DNA of 64,000 bases from Clostridia bacterium (GCA_017631085.1 JAGBTY010000053.1:20517-84516), one strand, 5' to 3'. Positions 1 to 9,204 are shown, counted from the first letter of the stretch. The notes: generated by a model from the sequence alone, not told the origin. Numbers and translations: made by a program.

Positions 1-852
1 ATTTTCTACGATTTCTTTAAGCTTTCCTGCGGCATCTATAAATGCGGTCTTAAGGTCGGGATACTTATAGGGATTATCAAAGGTCGTTCCCTCCGCCACA
101 AGAGCGTTAAGTCCCGAAAATGTCTGGAGATGAGGCTCAAGAGATATGAAAAATTTTCCGTCGAAGCTCTTTGCGTGATCGGCAATTATCTCCTTTATAG
201 AAGCCTCTCCGCACCCGGGAGGCACGATAGCGCCTGCCGAAAGACCGTCCTTGATATGAAAATATTCGATATACGGCTTGAGCAATTCATATGTCGAAGG
301 GTATGGGGGATATCCGCCAAGAAGGAAATTTCCCATATCAAAAACACACTTCATTCTGCCACCGAAATGATCGAGAAGTTCGATGCATCTCTCGGGAGAC
401 TCTCCGTATATTTTCGTCTCGTTTTCATGGCAAAGCGTGACACCGTATTTTTCTGAAAGACCTATCATTTTTTCAAGCGTCGAATATACCGTGTCTCTGT
501 TCTGAGCATCGCTCAGCTTATCCGAGGGATAAAAGCTGAACATTCTTATGTACTTGCACTCAAGCTCGTTTGCAAAGCCAAATATCTTTTCGGCTTTTTT
601 CAGCTCACCGTCTATGTCTCCATCGGTGGATATCTTTCCCAAGGGAGAACCGATAGCCGACACTCCTATATTTGCTCGCTGAAGCTTTGATCTTATTTCT
701 TCGATCTTTTCATTATCCATTGCCGACACGTTTATTCCGTCCGCATGGCGAAGCTCAAGATAGGATATCCCAAGCTCCGAAAGACCGAAAAGCTGCTCAT
801 CAAAGCTTTCGGAATATTCATCGGCAAATGCTGAAAGTATGATTTTTTTCAT
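1..852 (-). CDS. Sugar phosphate isomerase/epimerase, TIM barrel (partial)
   Basis: Reverse translation from the ATG at 852 stays open for 284 codons to the window edge, so the C-terminus is missing. It begins MKKIILSAFADEY. The fold is the xylose-isomerase-like (AP endonuclease 2) TIM barrel. Candidate metal ligands are Glu143 (CHENE), Asp172 (FDMGN), His199 (FHIKD) and Glu239 (SLEPH). Members isomerise or epimerise sugars or inositol derivatives in the cytoplasm; the substrate cannot be read from the sequence. It lies 11 bp after an oxidoreductase gene, with a TGAGG ribosome site in the gap, and is the third gene of a minus-strand operon with two Gfo/Idh/MocA dehydrogenases. This suggests oxidation and isomerisation of one sugar or cyclitol. 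The family call is firm, the pathway is inference. Confidence 0.85.
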   Translation of the reverse strand, partial: MKKIILSAFADEYSESFDEQLFGLSELGISYLELRHADGINVSAMDNEKIEEIRSKLQRANIGVSAIGSPLGKISTDGDIDGELKKAEKIFGFANELECKYIRMFSFYPSDKLSDAQNRDTVYSTLEKMIGLSEKYGVTLCHENETKIYGESPERCIELLDHFGGRMKCVFDMGNFLLGGYPPYPSTYELLKPYIEYFHIKDGLSAGAIVPPGCGEASIKEIIADHAKSFDGKFFISLEPHLQTFSGLNALVAEGTTFDNPYKYPDLKTAFIDAAGKLKEIVEN

Positions 853-863
853 TTTCAAAAACC

Positions 864-1736
864 TCAGATATTATACTTTTTTACCGCAACTCGACTTCCG
901 CTCTCAAAGGCTTCAACCATAGCGTTCATAATAAACACGGGAGCTATGAAATCTTCATGAGACTGTCTTCCCGCTCCGCCGCGCATCATATCGCAGAACC
1001 CCGAGACCTCTCCGTACATTCTCTCGTCATCAGGGTCGTCAGAAATGTCTACTACCTCGGTACTCTTTTCCGTAAAGCGTCCTATATAATACTTATAGTT
1101 TTTCTCAAGGAAATGGGCGGTCACGTGATAGTCACCGTATTCGAGTATCGCGGTAACACTTGTGTCGCTCTTGGTAGCGCTGACGTATTCGGGATAATAT
1201 CCAAAGAGAGCGCATATCACCTCAACGAGATGCTGGGCGTAGAAATAAAATCCGCCGTATTCGCTATTTATGTCGATGGGTGCTCTTACAAATCCGCCAA
1301 GGGTTTTCTCACCCTCACCGGACTCGATCTTTTTCTTCATTTCTGCGATCCTTTTATCAAAAGGAAGAACAGATCCTCCACAGAAACGCACGTTTGCCAC
1401 CTTAAGCTCCTTCATGAACTTCACGGCTTCTTCTCCGTTTTCCGTGATGGGCTTATCGATAAACATAGGAATTCCACTCTCGATATAGGGCTTTGCATAC
1501 TTATAGTGATTGGATCCGTGTCTTGCGGTAATTATCACGCCATCGACCTGACCCACAGCCTCGTCGAAGCTTTCCATGACCTTAACGCCATATTCAGCGC
1601 TCAGCTTTTTTGCCGCCTCGGTGTCGTAGCTATATACACCTACTACCTCTATATCGGAAAACTCTTCTTTTTTAAAATACTTCAAGAATCCGTTTGCGTG
1701 AGAATTTTCGCAACCGAGAATTACGATCTTTTTCAT
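864..1736 (-). CDS. Gfo/Idh/MocA-family oxidoreductase
   Basis: A 290-aa protein starting MKKIVILGCENSHANG, a Rossmann nucleotide-binding start in which the usual GxGxxG is altered to GCENSHANG. A FIDKPIT motif near residue 94 matches the EKP/DKP motif of this family, whose lysine helps catalysis. At 290 aa it is shorter than the usual 330-390 aa. Members are NAD(P)-dependent dehydrogenases of sugars, inositols or amino sugars. It is the middle gene of the minus-strand operon, 18 bp after another Gfo/Idh gene and 11 bp before an isomerase. The weakened dinucleotide-binding loop could mean a changed cofactor or a tightly bound one, so the family is clear but the activity is open. Confidence 0.8.
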   Translation of the reverse strand: MKKIVILGCENSHANGFLKYFKKEEFSDIEVVGVYSYDTEAAKKLSAEYGVKVMESFDEAVGQVDGVIITARHGSNHYKYAKPYIESGIPMFIDKPITENGEEAVKFMKELKVANVRFCGGSVLPFDKRIAEMKKKIESGEGEKTLGGFVRAPIDINSEYGGFYFYAQHLVEVICALFGYYPEYVSATKSDTSVTAILEYGDYHVTAHFLEKNYKYYIGRFTEKSTEVVDISDDPDDERMYGEVSGFCDMMRGGAGRQSHEDFIAPVFIMNAMVEAFESGSRVAVKKYNI

Positions 1737-1754
1737 GTTTCCCTCCGTTAAATA

Positions 1755-2828
1755 TCAAAGGAATTTTACGGGCATCGGATTTTTCGCATGGACCTCTGCG
1801 ATGACCTTTACGACAGCCGCTGCCATTTCGGGTGTTACGGACATAGGTCTGCCCTCGCTGATCTTGTGATAAAGCTCACCGTAGAACGTCATAGCGCCTG
1901 CCTCGAAAACGTCACTCTTGAATTCTATTTCTTCGGTGTGCTTGATAAGATTTTCTCCGCAGTAGATAGGCTCACCCGCTTCGTTTTTCAAGGACGCCTC
2001 GATCACGGGACGTTCGGGATTTTCACCGTCAACGATATATACTATCTCGCACTTCGAAAGAGAGGTCTTAAGAGTGCCGCGGCTTCCCTGCACCTTTAAC
2101 GTGAAATTCGAGAACGCATCGCAGGAGCTGACCTCGATATCTACGACAGGCTTGCCCGGAGCTTCGAGAATGACCTTTGCGTAGTCGTCTGCGTCACCGC
2201 TCGTAAGTGCGCTTCCGAGTTTGCTGTAAACCACCTTGGTATCCTTGTCAAAGCCAAGGAAGCCAAGCGCCATTCCTACGGGGTGAGGGCCTGTGTTGTA
2301 AAGACCGCCCGCACACTTCTTCTGAAGTGTCTGCCAGTCCCAGCGTCTCGAAAATCCACTGAATGCTATGTTTATCTGCTTGATGTCTCCAAGCTTTCCG
2401 CTCTCCGCGATCTCTTTCGCCTTGAGGTAATAGGGAGCGAATAAGCTCTGATGATATACGGCAAGGACGACGCCCATTTTCTCTGCAGTCTTTATAAGCT
2501 TCTGACACTCATATTCGGTAGCTCCCATAGGCTTTTCCACAAGCACGTTAAAGCCGTGCTCAACAAGATCAAGCGATACGGGATAGTGCATTTCCGAATA
2601 TGTGGCATTTACAACGAGGTCGATATCCTTTATATCAAAAAGAGATCTGTAATCCTCAAAGGTCACACAACCGGGGTATATCTTCTCCGCGACCTCGCGA
2701 CGAAAGGGATCGAAATCCACTACGTATTTTACATTGTAATGCTCGTTCACTTCGCTTCTGAAATATGCTCCGTGAATATTTTTTCCGCTTCTGCCCTGTC
2801 CGATAATTGCAACGTTAAGTTTTTTCAT
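1755..2828 (-). CDS. Gfo/Idh/MocA-family oxidoreductase
   Basis: A 357-aa dehydrogenase with an N-terminal Rossmann motif (AIIGQGRSGKNIHG) and the catalytic LVEKPMG motif near residue 97, followed by the usual alpha/beta domain. The length is typical. The start has a strong GAGGAGG ribosome site 6 bp upstream. It is the first gene of an operon of two dehydrogenases and one TIM-barrel isomerase, divergent from an AraC-type regulator, which probably controls the operon. The likely substrate is a sugar or cyclitol; nothing in the sequence identifies it. Confidence 0.87.
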   Translation of the reverse strand: MKKLNVAIIGQGRSGKNIHGAYFRSEVNEHYNVKYVVDFDPFRREVAEKIYPGCVTFEDYRSLFDIKDIDLVVNATYSEMHYPVSLDLVEHGFNVLVEKPMGATEYECQKLIKTAEKMGVVLAVYHQSLFAPYYLKAKEIAESGKLGDIKQINIAFSGFSRRWDWQTLQKKCAGGLYNTGPHPVGMALGFLGFDKDTKVVYSKLGSALTSGDADDYAKVILEAPGKPVVDIEVSSCDAFSNFTLKVQGSRGTLKTSLSKCEIVYIVDGENPERPVIEASLKNEAGEPIYCGENLIKHTEEIEFKSDVFEAGAMTFYGELYHKISEGRPMSVTPEMAAAVVKVIAEVHAKNPMPVKFL

Positions 2829-2863
2829 GAGTTCCTCCTCAATTTATAATATGGTATATCATG

Positions 2864-2892
2864 ATTATATTATATATTTTTTTCAAAGTAAA
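2864..2892 (-). promoter_or_regulatory. Sigma-A-type promoter of the Gfo/Idh operon
   Basis: On the minus strand TTTACT (2892-2887) is followed after 17 bp by TATAAT (2869-2864), upstream of the first oxidoreductase. An 8-bp palindrome ATCATGAT (2858-2865) overlaps the end of the -10 box and the start region and could be an operator for the divergent AraC regulator (inference). Confidence 0.65.
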
Positions 2893-2914
2893 TAGCAAAA
2901 AGTATATAAAACTA

Positions 2915-2943
2915 TTGCAAAAACTAAACTAAAATGTTATAAT
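2915..2943 (+). promoter_or_regulatory. Sigma-A-type promoter of the AraC regulator
   Basis: TTGCAA (2915-2920), a 17-bp spacer and TATAAT (2938-2943), predicting a start near 2950. It is back to back with the promoter of the Gfo/Idh operon. Confidence 0.65.
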
Positions 2944-2973
2944 TATACTGAAGTTTATACGGAGGTGATCTTT

Positions 2974-3780
2974 GTGGAAGATAAAACATTATATAATTTT
3001 TCAGAAGGAAATCTTTTGTTTTTGCGAAAGCGCTATCTTGAACCGCCTCATGACTACTTTTCTATGCATACTCACAATATTTTTGAACTTTTGTATATTA
3101 TAGAAGGAAATGTAACTCATGTCATTGAGGACAGAAAATATAAGCTCCGCAAGGGAGATGTTATATTGATACGCCCCTTTCAATATCACTTTATTCAAAT
3201 AGACTCCCCCAAAGCCACCTATGACCGCGTTGACATTCTTTTTGACATTGATAATATAGACTTTGACATGAGCTTGATATCCGAAAAGCTCAACGTTTTA
3301 AATATCTCTGCACATCCAAGGCTCTCCGATTCGTTCTCAAAACTTGATTTTTATGCCTCAAAATTCGAAAACAAGGATTTTATGAATATCTTTAAGGGCA
3401 TACTTAAAGAGATCCTTTACAATCTTTCGCTAACAGAACCCGAGGAAAGCTCTCCTGAAACCACTCCTATTCTTACGGAAGCCATACGGTATATCAATCA
3501 AAATTTGTTCACACTCAAGGAGGTCAAGGAGATATCGGATGCCGTCTTCGTCACCGAAGGCTATCTATACAAGCTATTCAAGCAGGAGCTCCATAAAGGC
3601 CCTAAAAAATATCTTACTGAAAAACGAATCCTCGCTGCTCAGAAGAAAATACTGTTTGGCGAAAAGCCTTCCGCGGTCTTTGAAAAATGCGGTTTTTCCG
3701 ATTACACAACTTTCTACCGGTGTTATGTTAAATATTTCGGGCATCCTCCGTCCGAAGAAAAACGAAATATACTACTTTAA
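2974..3780 (+). CDS. AraC-family transcriptional regulator
   Basis: About 268 aa. The N-terminal half has a cupin sugar-sensing domain (MHTHNIFELLYIIEG, then LRKGDVILIRPFQYH). The C-terminal 100 residues are a double helix-turn-helix ending in the typical signature CGFSDYTTFYRCYVKYFGHPP. A GTG at 2965 is possible, but the GTG at 2974 sits 8 bp after GGAGG (2961-2965) and is the better start. It is divergent from the dehydrogenase/isomerase operon and is probably its activator. The inducer is unknown. Confidence 0.87.
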   Translation: MEDKTLYNFSEGNLLFLRKRYLEPPHDYFSMHTHNIFELLYIIEGNVTHVIEDRKYKLRKGDVILIRPFQYHFIQIDSPKATYDRVDILFDIDNIDFDMSLISEKLNVLNISAHPRLSDSFSKLDFYASKFENKDFMNIFKGILKEILYNLSLTEPEESSPETTPILTEAIRYINQNLFTLKEVKEISDAVFVTEGYLYKLFKQELHKGPKKYLTEKRILAAQKKILFGEKPSAVFEKCGFSDYTTFYRCYVKYFGHPPSEEKRNILL

Positions 3781-3800
3781 ATCAAATGCTCATAACACCA

Positions 3801-3838
3801 TAAAGCCCCGCAAAGCTTTTATGCTTTGCGGGGCTTTA
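3801..3838. terminator. Bidirectional Rho-independent terminator
   Basis: A 16-bp GC-rich stem (TAAAGCCCCGCAAAGC and its complement) with a 6-nt loop between two convergent genes, the AraC regulator and the HAD hydrolase. Confidence 0.85.
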
Positions 3839-3853
3839 TTTTATATTAAGAAA

Positions 3854-4456
3854 TCAAAGAATAGAGAAAAGATATTTTTTAAGCTTTTCCACATCTCCGT
3901 CGAAGAGATACCCCTTTATTCCAAAGGCTTCCGAACCCTTTATATTGTTTATGTTATCGTCAACAAATACCGTCTCAGAGGCTTCGATATCGCATTCGCT
4001 ACATAGATGTGAGAAAATAGCGGAATTTGGCTTTACGTGACCGCATACTGCGGAAAATATGCACTTTTCAAATTCTTTAAGTACGGGGATCTCATCTGCG
4101 TGGTCGGCAAAGTATGTGCAGATATTTGAGAGCAGAAAAACTCTAACTCCAAAGCGTGACTTTATCTCACGGACAAGCTGGCGCATACCATCTATCTCGG
4201 GAATATTGTATATCCAGTTGTAATATATCTTTTCAGCAACCGAGTGAAGTCTTTCGGGTAGGCGCGAGTAACAGCCCTCCATTACCTCATCATCGGTTAT
4301 GGTCCCATCGTCAAGTTTGTCCCAATAAAGTCTGTCGAAAATAACCGTCTCGAGAAGAGCTACATCCTCAACGTCTGTAACGTATCTCTCTACCATATAT
4401 TTTGGATCAAAATGGACCATTACCTGACCAAAATCAAAAACAACGTTTTTTATCAT
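3854..4456 (-). CDS. HAD-superfamily hydrolase (HAD-IA, YihX-like)
   Basis: A 200-aa cytoplasmic phosphatase-like protein. Motif I is VVFDFGQV, with Asp8 as nucleophile; the second Asp is replaced by Gly, as in the YihX/epoxide-hydrolase-like branch. Motif II is LLSN, and motif IV is VFVDDN near residue 166. Relatives release phosphate from small sugar phosphates such as glucose 1-phosphate, but the substrate here is not predictable. It is a single gene ending at a shared terminator. Confidence 0.8.
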   Translation of the reverse strand: MIKNVVFDFGQVMVHFDPKYMVERYVTDVEDVALLETVIFDRLYWDKLDDGTITDDEVMEGCYSRLPERLHSVAEKIYYNWIYNIPEIDGMRQLVREIKSRFGVRVFLLSNICTYFADHADEIPVLKEFEKCIFSAVCGHVKPNSAIFSHLCSECDIEASETVFVDDNINNIKGSEAFGIKGYLFDGDVEKLKKYLFSIL

Positions 4457-4575
4457 AGCATTTCCGTCCTTCTTGTTTTACTTGATCTATTATAGCATAA
4501 CAGCTATGAATTTTCAATATATACTGCATTAAAAAACTACATATTAAAAAATATTTCATATAATCCTTTTTGTTA

Positions 4576-4604
4576 TTGACAAAAAAGACTGATTGACTTA
4601 TAAT
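4576..4604 (+). promoter_or_regulatory. Consensus sigma-A promoter of the rhamnosidase
   Basis: TTGACA (4576-4581), exactly 17 bp, TATAAT (4599-4604): both boxes are perfect consensus. Transcription should begin near 4611, which rules out the upstream TTG codon at 4593 as the start of the gene. Confidence 0.85.
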
Positions 4605-4631
4605 TATTTTATAGGTTATTTTCGAAAAATA

Positions 4632-6926
4632 ATGGATCTTACAAAAATAAAAACGGTGGTTTCTTTCGGTATCGAAGAGAGAAATACGTATTTAAAAATT
4701 TACGGAGGAATAAAGAGAACATATATGACTCATATAGGAAAGCTACTTGGAGAGAGTTGGATAGCTCCCGTGGAAGATATGGGAGAAGCGGTCATCTATT
4801 TTGATAAGGAGATCGAAATAGATGAATCAGTAGAAAGTGCAATGCTTTACGTTTGCGGTATAGGAAATCATTACGTTGAGATAAACGGTAGCGCGATAAA
4901 TGATCATATTCTTGCTCCCGCCATATCGGGATATGACGAAAGATGCTACTATGAAGCAATAGACGTGACCGATAAGCTAATTTGCGGTAAGAACGCTCTT
5001 GAGGTTCAGGTAGGTCAGGGCTGGAGAAGAAATCTCGGGGACTATACGAAGCACTTCGGAAGCCGAAAGATCACATTTTTCGGTATTCCTCAGCTTACGG
5101 CATACCTTGAAGTTACATATAAAAGCGGGAAAAAGTTAAATGTCATTACAGACGAAAGCTGGACGTCTCGCAAAGGAAACATAACTGAAAGCAATCTTTT
5201 CAACGGAGAGACATATGACGCAAGAGTTGAAGTTGTATCGGGTGTAAAGTGCAAAAAAGTACAGGCTCCCGGCGAGAACGTGAAAATGTGTCTTCAGGAA
5301 CTCGAACCCATAAGAATAAAGAAGATATACGAGCCCATATCCATGCATAAAGCAAAGGACGGATACGTTTTCGACCTCGGGCAGAATATTGCAGGACTTG
5401 CTGAGCTTTATATTCCCGAAGGACTCCCCGAAGGAACGGTACTCACGCTGACCTTCTCGGAACTTCTTGATAGAGAGGGCGATCTTTTTACCGCTCCTCT
5501 CAGAGGTGCTAAGGCGACCGACAAATATATCGTCGGAAAGGAAAATCTCAAAAGCTGGATGCCCAAGTTCACATATCACGGCTTCAGATATATCAAGCTT
5601 AACGGTCTGCCCTATACTCCCGATAAGAAGATCATACGGGGAGTGCAGTTCTATACTGATATCGATTCGGGCAGTACTTTCAGATGCGGAAATGCGCTGG
5701 TCAACGAGATACACAGAATGGTAGTTATCACCGAGCAGGACAATCTCCACAGTATTGCCACCGACTGTCCTCAAAGAGACGAGAGGAATGGGTGGATGAA
5801 CGACGCTACCGTCAGATTTGAGGAGATGCCCTATAACTTCAACGCAGAAAAGCTCTTCCCTAAGATAGTTAGAGACATTTGCGATACTCAAAAGGACGGA
5901 GCATTTACCGACACAGCTCCCTACCTGTTCGGAAGCCGCCCCGCAGACCCCGTATCAAGTTCATTTCTGATAGCGGCAGAAATGAGCTACCTTCATTACG
6001 GCAACGTGGAGCTTATAAAGGAAGCCTATGATAATTTCGCGGCATGGAACAACTATCTTGCAAGTAGATGCAAGGACGGTATAGTTGATTATTCCTATTG
6101 GGGAGACTGGGCAGGTCCTGAGGACTGCTGTTGGGGGCCCGAAAGACCCGAATCGGGTGTAACTCCGGGCATCTTTATGTCAACGGGATATCACTTCTAT
6201 AACGCAAAGCTTCTTGCTAAATTTGCAGAGATCCTCGGAAAAGATAACGACCGTGACGCTCACCTTGAAAGAGCCGAATACGTAAGAGGTGCAATGCTCG
6301 ATAAATGGTTCACCGAAGACGGAAAATTCGCAACAGGCTCACAGGCGTGTCAAGCTCTTGGCTTAAGATTCGGTATAATTCCCGAGGATAAGAGAGAGGC
6401 AGCGGCAAGAATAATGAACGAAGCCGTTAAGAGCGCGGGAATGCGTATTACAACGGGAAATCTTTGTTCTCTTTATCTTATGGAAATGCTTGCCGAATAC
6501 GGATATATCGATACCGCTTGGGAGCTGATAACCAAAGATGATTATCCCTCTATCGGATTTATGGTAGCTAATGGAGCGACAACTATCTGGGAGAGATTCG
6601 AGCTTAAAAAGAATCCCTCCATGAACTCACATTGCCACCCGATGTATGGCGCTATCGGAAAATGGTTCTATTCACATCTTGCCGGTGTAACTCCCACGGC
6701 AGCAGGATTTACCAAAGCACAAATAAAGCCAAGCCTCCCCGAAAAGCTTCTTTACACAGAGGCAAATGTGGTTACAAAGCTTGGAGATCTTAAGGTAAGA
6801 TGGGAAAAGAATTACGGAGAGACAAGACTTCTCACCGCCATTCCCAAAGGAATGACTGCAACCGTCTCATTTGGCAACAAGACCGAAGAGGTGGGAGAAG
6901 GAACACATCTGTTCTACCTTGAATAA
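4632..6926 (+). CDS. Alpha-L-rhamnosidase (GH78)
   Basis: About 764 aa. The N-terminal beta-sandwich region (through WIAPVED...YFDKEIEI) matches the bacterial rhamnosidase N-domain. The central (alpha/alpha)6 barrel carries the family signature DCPQRDERNGW near residue 376. The C-terminal domain contains a segment around HCHPMYGAIGKWFY. It removes terminal L-rhamnose from plant or bacterial glycans. There is no signal peptide, so it probably acts on imported oligosaccharides in the cytoplasm. The ATG at 4632 lies about 20 nt after the predicted transcript start and has no clear Shine-Dalgarno site; an internal ATG near 4726, about 16 nt after a GGAGGA, is an alternative. It is transcribed alone and closed by a strong terminator. 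Confidence 0.88.
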   Translation: MDLTKIKTVVSFGIEERNTYLKIYGGIKRTYMTHIGKLLGESWIAPVEDMGEAVIYFDKEIEIDESVESAMLYVCGIGNHYVEINGSAINDHILAPAISGYDERCYYEAIDVTDKLICGKNALEVQVGQGWRRNLGDYTKHFGSRKITFFGIPQLTAYLEVTYKSGKKLNVITDESWTSRKGNITESNLFNGETYDARVEVVSGVKCKKVQAPGENVKMCLQELEPIRIKKIYEPISMHKAKDGYVFDLGQNIAGLAELYIPEGLPEGTVLTLTFSELLDREGDLFTAPLRGAKATDKYIVGKENLKSWMPKFTYHGFRYIKLNGLPYTPDKKIIRGVQFYTDIDSGSTFRCGNALVNEIHRMVVITEQDNLHSIATDCPQRDERNGWMNDATVRFEEMPYNFNAEKLFPKIVRDICDTQKDGAFTDTAPYLFGSRPADPVSSSFLIAAEMSYLHYGNVELIKEAYDNFAAWNNYLASRCKDGIVDYSYWGDWAGPEDCCWGPERPESGVTPGIFMSTGYHFYNAKLLAKFAEILGKDNDRDAHLERAEYVRGAMLDKWFTEDGKFATGSQACQALGLRFGIIPEDKREAAARIMNEAVKSAGMRITTGNLCSLYLMEMLAEYGYIDTAWELITKDDYPSIGFMVANGATTIWERFELKKNPSMNSHCHPMYGAIGKWFYSHLAGVTPTAAGFTKAQIKPSLPEKLLYTEANVVTKLGDLKVRWEKNYGETRLLTAIPKGMTATVSFGNKTEEVGEGTHLFYLE

Positions 6927-6937
6927 TATAATGATAT

Positions 6938-6974
6938 AATTCCCCCGCGAAGTATTTCGCTTCGCGGGGGAATT
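6938..6974 (+). terminator. Rho-independent terminator of the rhamnosidase
   Basis: A perfect 15-bp stem (AATTCCCCCGCGAAG and its complement) with a 7-nt loop. Confidence 0.88.
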
Positions 6975-6990
6975 TATTGACAGTAAAAAC

Positions 6991-7020
6991 AAAACGGTCT
7001 GCCATAAAACAGACCGTTTT
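6991..7020 (-). terminator. Rho-independent terminator of the nucleotidyltransferase operon
   Basis: An 11-bp stem AAAACGGTCTG/CAGACCGTTTT downstream of the minus-strand nucleotidyltransferase; A/T-rich on both sides, so it may work both ways. Confidence 0.75.
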
Positions 7021-7057
7021 TTGTATTCTTAAAAAATTCGCTTATCAGCTATATGTG

Positions 7058-7825
7058 TCAAACTCCCACTTCAAGCTTTTCGGCGAGACGCTTCTCCAAA
7101 ATGCGTTCGCACACCTCAAGATCCTCGGGTGTGTTGATGCCGCGGAGATCGTCGCCGTCTTTCGTAAAGTAAGTCTCGACCTTCATGCCGCGTCTTGCCA
7201 TTATCTCGGGCACTTCGGTTATGTAATATTCCTTTTGCACGTTTGAACAACCCATTTCGGGCAATACGTAGAAGAGCGATCTGCTGTTGAACACTATAAC
7301 TCCCGAAAAGAGCTCCTTGATCGTCGCCTGCTCGGGTGTGCAATCCTTACCCTCAACGATCCTTGAAAAACGTCCGTTTTCGTCGCGTACGACACGAGCC
7401 CAAAGCTTCAAGGAGGGGTTTTCCGCAGTCATCATGGTGCAATCAGCACCGCTTTCCTGATGGAGACGGCACATTGCTTCCATTTCTTCTCTGCGGAACA
7501 GAGGCATATCACCGAATGTTATAAGAACACTTCCGTCAAAATCCTCAAATTCTCCTGCGCACTCCATTACAGCGTGTCCTGTACCAAGCTGCTGCTTTTG
7601 CTCAACATAATTGTAACGGTCGCCAAAGTGATCGGTAATCATTTCTTTGCCACAGCCTACAACAATGTATATTTCCTTTTCGTCAATAAAGGATATGTTT
7701 TCCAAAACAAATTCCAGCATAGGTCTTTTTACTACCGAAAACATTGCCTTGGGGATATCACCGCTGACCTTCTGCAAACGGCTTCCTTTTCCTGCGGCTG
7801 GCACTATTGCTCTGATATTTGTCAT
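7058..7825 (-). CDS. GlmU-like sugar-1-phosphate nucleotidyltransferase
   Basis: A 255-aa protein consisting of the pyrophosphorylase domain only. It has the dinucleotide signature AIVPAAGKGSRLQ with Lys26 of the IPKAM motif, the uridine-binding QKQQLGTGHAV segment near residue 78, and the metal-binding GDMPLF near residue 107. The left-handed beta-helix acetyltransferase half of GlmU is absent, so it is not a standard bifunctional GlmU. It is the second gene after a NahK-like kinase, 24 bp downstream with a GGAG site. The natural reading is that it makes UDP-HexNAc (or another UDP-hexose) from the sugar 1-phosphate made by the kinase. Uridyl rather than other nucleotidyl transfer is inferred from the QQLGTGHA motif. 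Confidence 0.82.
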   Translation of the reverse strand: MTNIRAIVPAAGKGSRLQKVSGDIPKAMFSVVKRPMLEFVLENISFIDEKEIYIVVGCGKEMITDHFGDRYNYVEQKQQLGTGHAVMECAGEFEDFDGSVLITFGDMPLFRREEMEAMCRLHQESGADCTMMTAENPSLKLWARVVRDENGRFSRIVEGKDCTPEQATIKELFSGVIVFNSRSLFYVLPEMGCSNVQKEYYITEVPEIMARRGMKVETYFTKDGDDLRGINTPEDLEVCERILEKRLAEKLEVGV

Positions 7826-7849
7826 TTTTACACTCCATATTTTTTATTT

Positions 7850-8983
7850 TTATAAAACGTTGGCTTCAAGTCCTTGATTGTTATATATTTTCTGGAGGAT
7901 CTTTCTGATTTCGGGAAGCTTTTTCTCCATATCCTCCAAAAGTTTTAGCTGGGTACGTGCTCTGTCAAGATTTTGTCCTTCATAATCAATGTGATAATAT
8001 GTGTCTCCGTTTATATGGTCCATCAAAAAGCGTATACCGTCTTCTGCCGTAATAATAAGAGATGCGTAAGGCATGAGCTCAAGCTCTTCGGTGGTCAATA
8101 TATCACCGCAGGCCTTAAGATAGCCGCGGGCATACATTCCGTAAAGATTCAGATCACACGAGACCTTTGAAAGATCCTTTTCGTCATCCTTTGCCGTGTT
8201 TGTTCCTATTCTCATGCTATCTCCGAAATCGTACAGAGGAGACGAAAGCATAACCGTGTCAAGATCAATAATAGCAACAGGAAGATGTGTTTCATCGTCG
8301 AAAAGAATATTGTTCAGATTACAGTCGTTGTGGCATATACGCTTGGGTATCTTTCCGCTCTCAAGCGCCTCTGTTATTTTTCCGTACATATCGGTACGGG
8401 AACGGACAAAGGCTATCTCATCAGCAACCTCACGAACTCTGTTTACGGGGTCTTTTTCAATAGCCGCTTCAAGATCCATATATCTGCTTTGTGTATTATG
8501 GAAGTTAGGAATGACATCTTTAATCTTTTTTGGATTTAGAGAACTCATTGCCTTTATAAACCGTCCGAAAGAAACACCTGCAAAGTAAAACGTCTCTGGG
8601 CTGTCGGGAAGATCGAGAGAATAGACGTTATCAAAGTACGTCATCAAACGCCACGAGCCCGATTCGTCCTCGTAATATATATTGCCGTCCTTTGTAAAGC
8701 GAAGCAACTGAACCGTTCCGCATTTGTGGTGTCCGGGCATTTGTAAAAAACTTGACAGGTGCTCCGTGGTGGTTTGAAAATTTCCCATCAATGCCTCGAT
8801 ATCGGGAAAAACATTGGTGTTGATACGTTGAAGGAGATATTGGTGTACGTGTTTGTTCTTTGAAAAAGTCTCTACTTTGTAGGTGGAGTTAATGTATCCC
8901 TTGTTAACCTTCGAGATCTGTGTGACGTCGCCATGGATGAAAAATTTGTTCACTATACGCTGTAAATCATTAAAATTTTCCAT
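7850..8983 (-). CDS. nahK: NahK-like N-acetylhexosamine 1-kinase
   Basis: About 377 aa, of the aminoglycoside-phosphotransferase/choline kinase fold. From memory of Bifidobacterium longum NahK, similar segments occur in the same order: GYINSTYKV, LLQRINTNVFPD, GSWRLMTYF, FHNTQSRY, HNDCNLNNILF (catalytic Asp in the Brenner motif), IIDLDTVM and YDFGDSMR...EDEKDLSKV-like. NahK phosphorylates GlcNAc or GalNAc at the anomeric carbon using ATP. The ATG at 8983 follows a GGAG site by 7 nt and is preferred over the TTG at 9001. The nucleotidyltransferase follows, and a GH38 mannosidase is divergent. Together these suggest salvage of HexNAc released from N-glycans or mucin. The substrate assignment rests on similarity only. 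Confidence 0.82.
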   Translation of the reverse strand: MENFNDLQRIVNKFFIHGDVTQISKVNKGYINSTYKVETFSKNKHVHQYLLQRINTNVFPDIEALMGNFQTTTEHLSSFLQMPGHHKCGTVQLLRFTKDGNIYYEDESGSWRLMTYFDNVYSLDLPDSPETFYFAGVSFGRFIKAMSSLNPKKIKDVIPNFHNTQSRYMDLEAAIEKDPVNRVREVADEIAFVRSRTDMYGKITEALESGKIPKRICHNDCNLNNILFDDETHLPVAIIDLDTVMLSSPLYDFGDSMRIGTNTAKDDEKDLSKVSCDLNLYGMYARGYLKACGDILTTEELELMPYASLIITAEDGIRFLMDHINGDTYYHIDYEGQNLDRARTQLKLLEDMEKKLPEIRKILQKIYNNQGLEANVL

Positions 8984-9050
8984 GTTACTCTCCATTATCA
9001 ATATAGTATTTGGGGATCATAATGATAAAAAAACAAGTATATTCTTAAAT

Positions 9051-9079
9051 ATTATAACATACTTCATAAAATTTTGCAA
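9051..9079 (-). promoter_or_regulatory. Promoter of the kinase-nucleotidyltransferase operon
   Basis: On the minus strand TTGCAA (9079-9074), 17-bp spacer, TATAAT (9056-9051), about 70 bp upstream of the kinase start. Confidence 0.7.
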
Positions 9080-9148
9080 CCATTTTTCATAAAATCATCA
9101 AATCAAAAAACATTGTATAAAAAATCAAGATAAATATAAGAATAACCA

Positions 9149-9177
9149 TTGAAATAATATTTTTAATGTGTTAAAAT
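9149..9177 (+). promoter_or_regulatory. Promoter of the GH38 mannosidase
   Basis: TTGAAA (9149-9154), 17-bp spacer, TAAAAT (9172-9177), placing the start near 9184 and leaving a short leader with GGGAGG before the ATG at 9205. Confidence 0.65.
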
Positions 9178-9204
9178 GTAAAAAAAGACAATGGGAGGAT
9201 AATA

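Noticed and set aside
4593-4631. TTG start for the rhamnosidase at 4593
   Set aside because: The codon lies between the -35 and -10 boxes of a consensus promoter, upstream of the transcript start.
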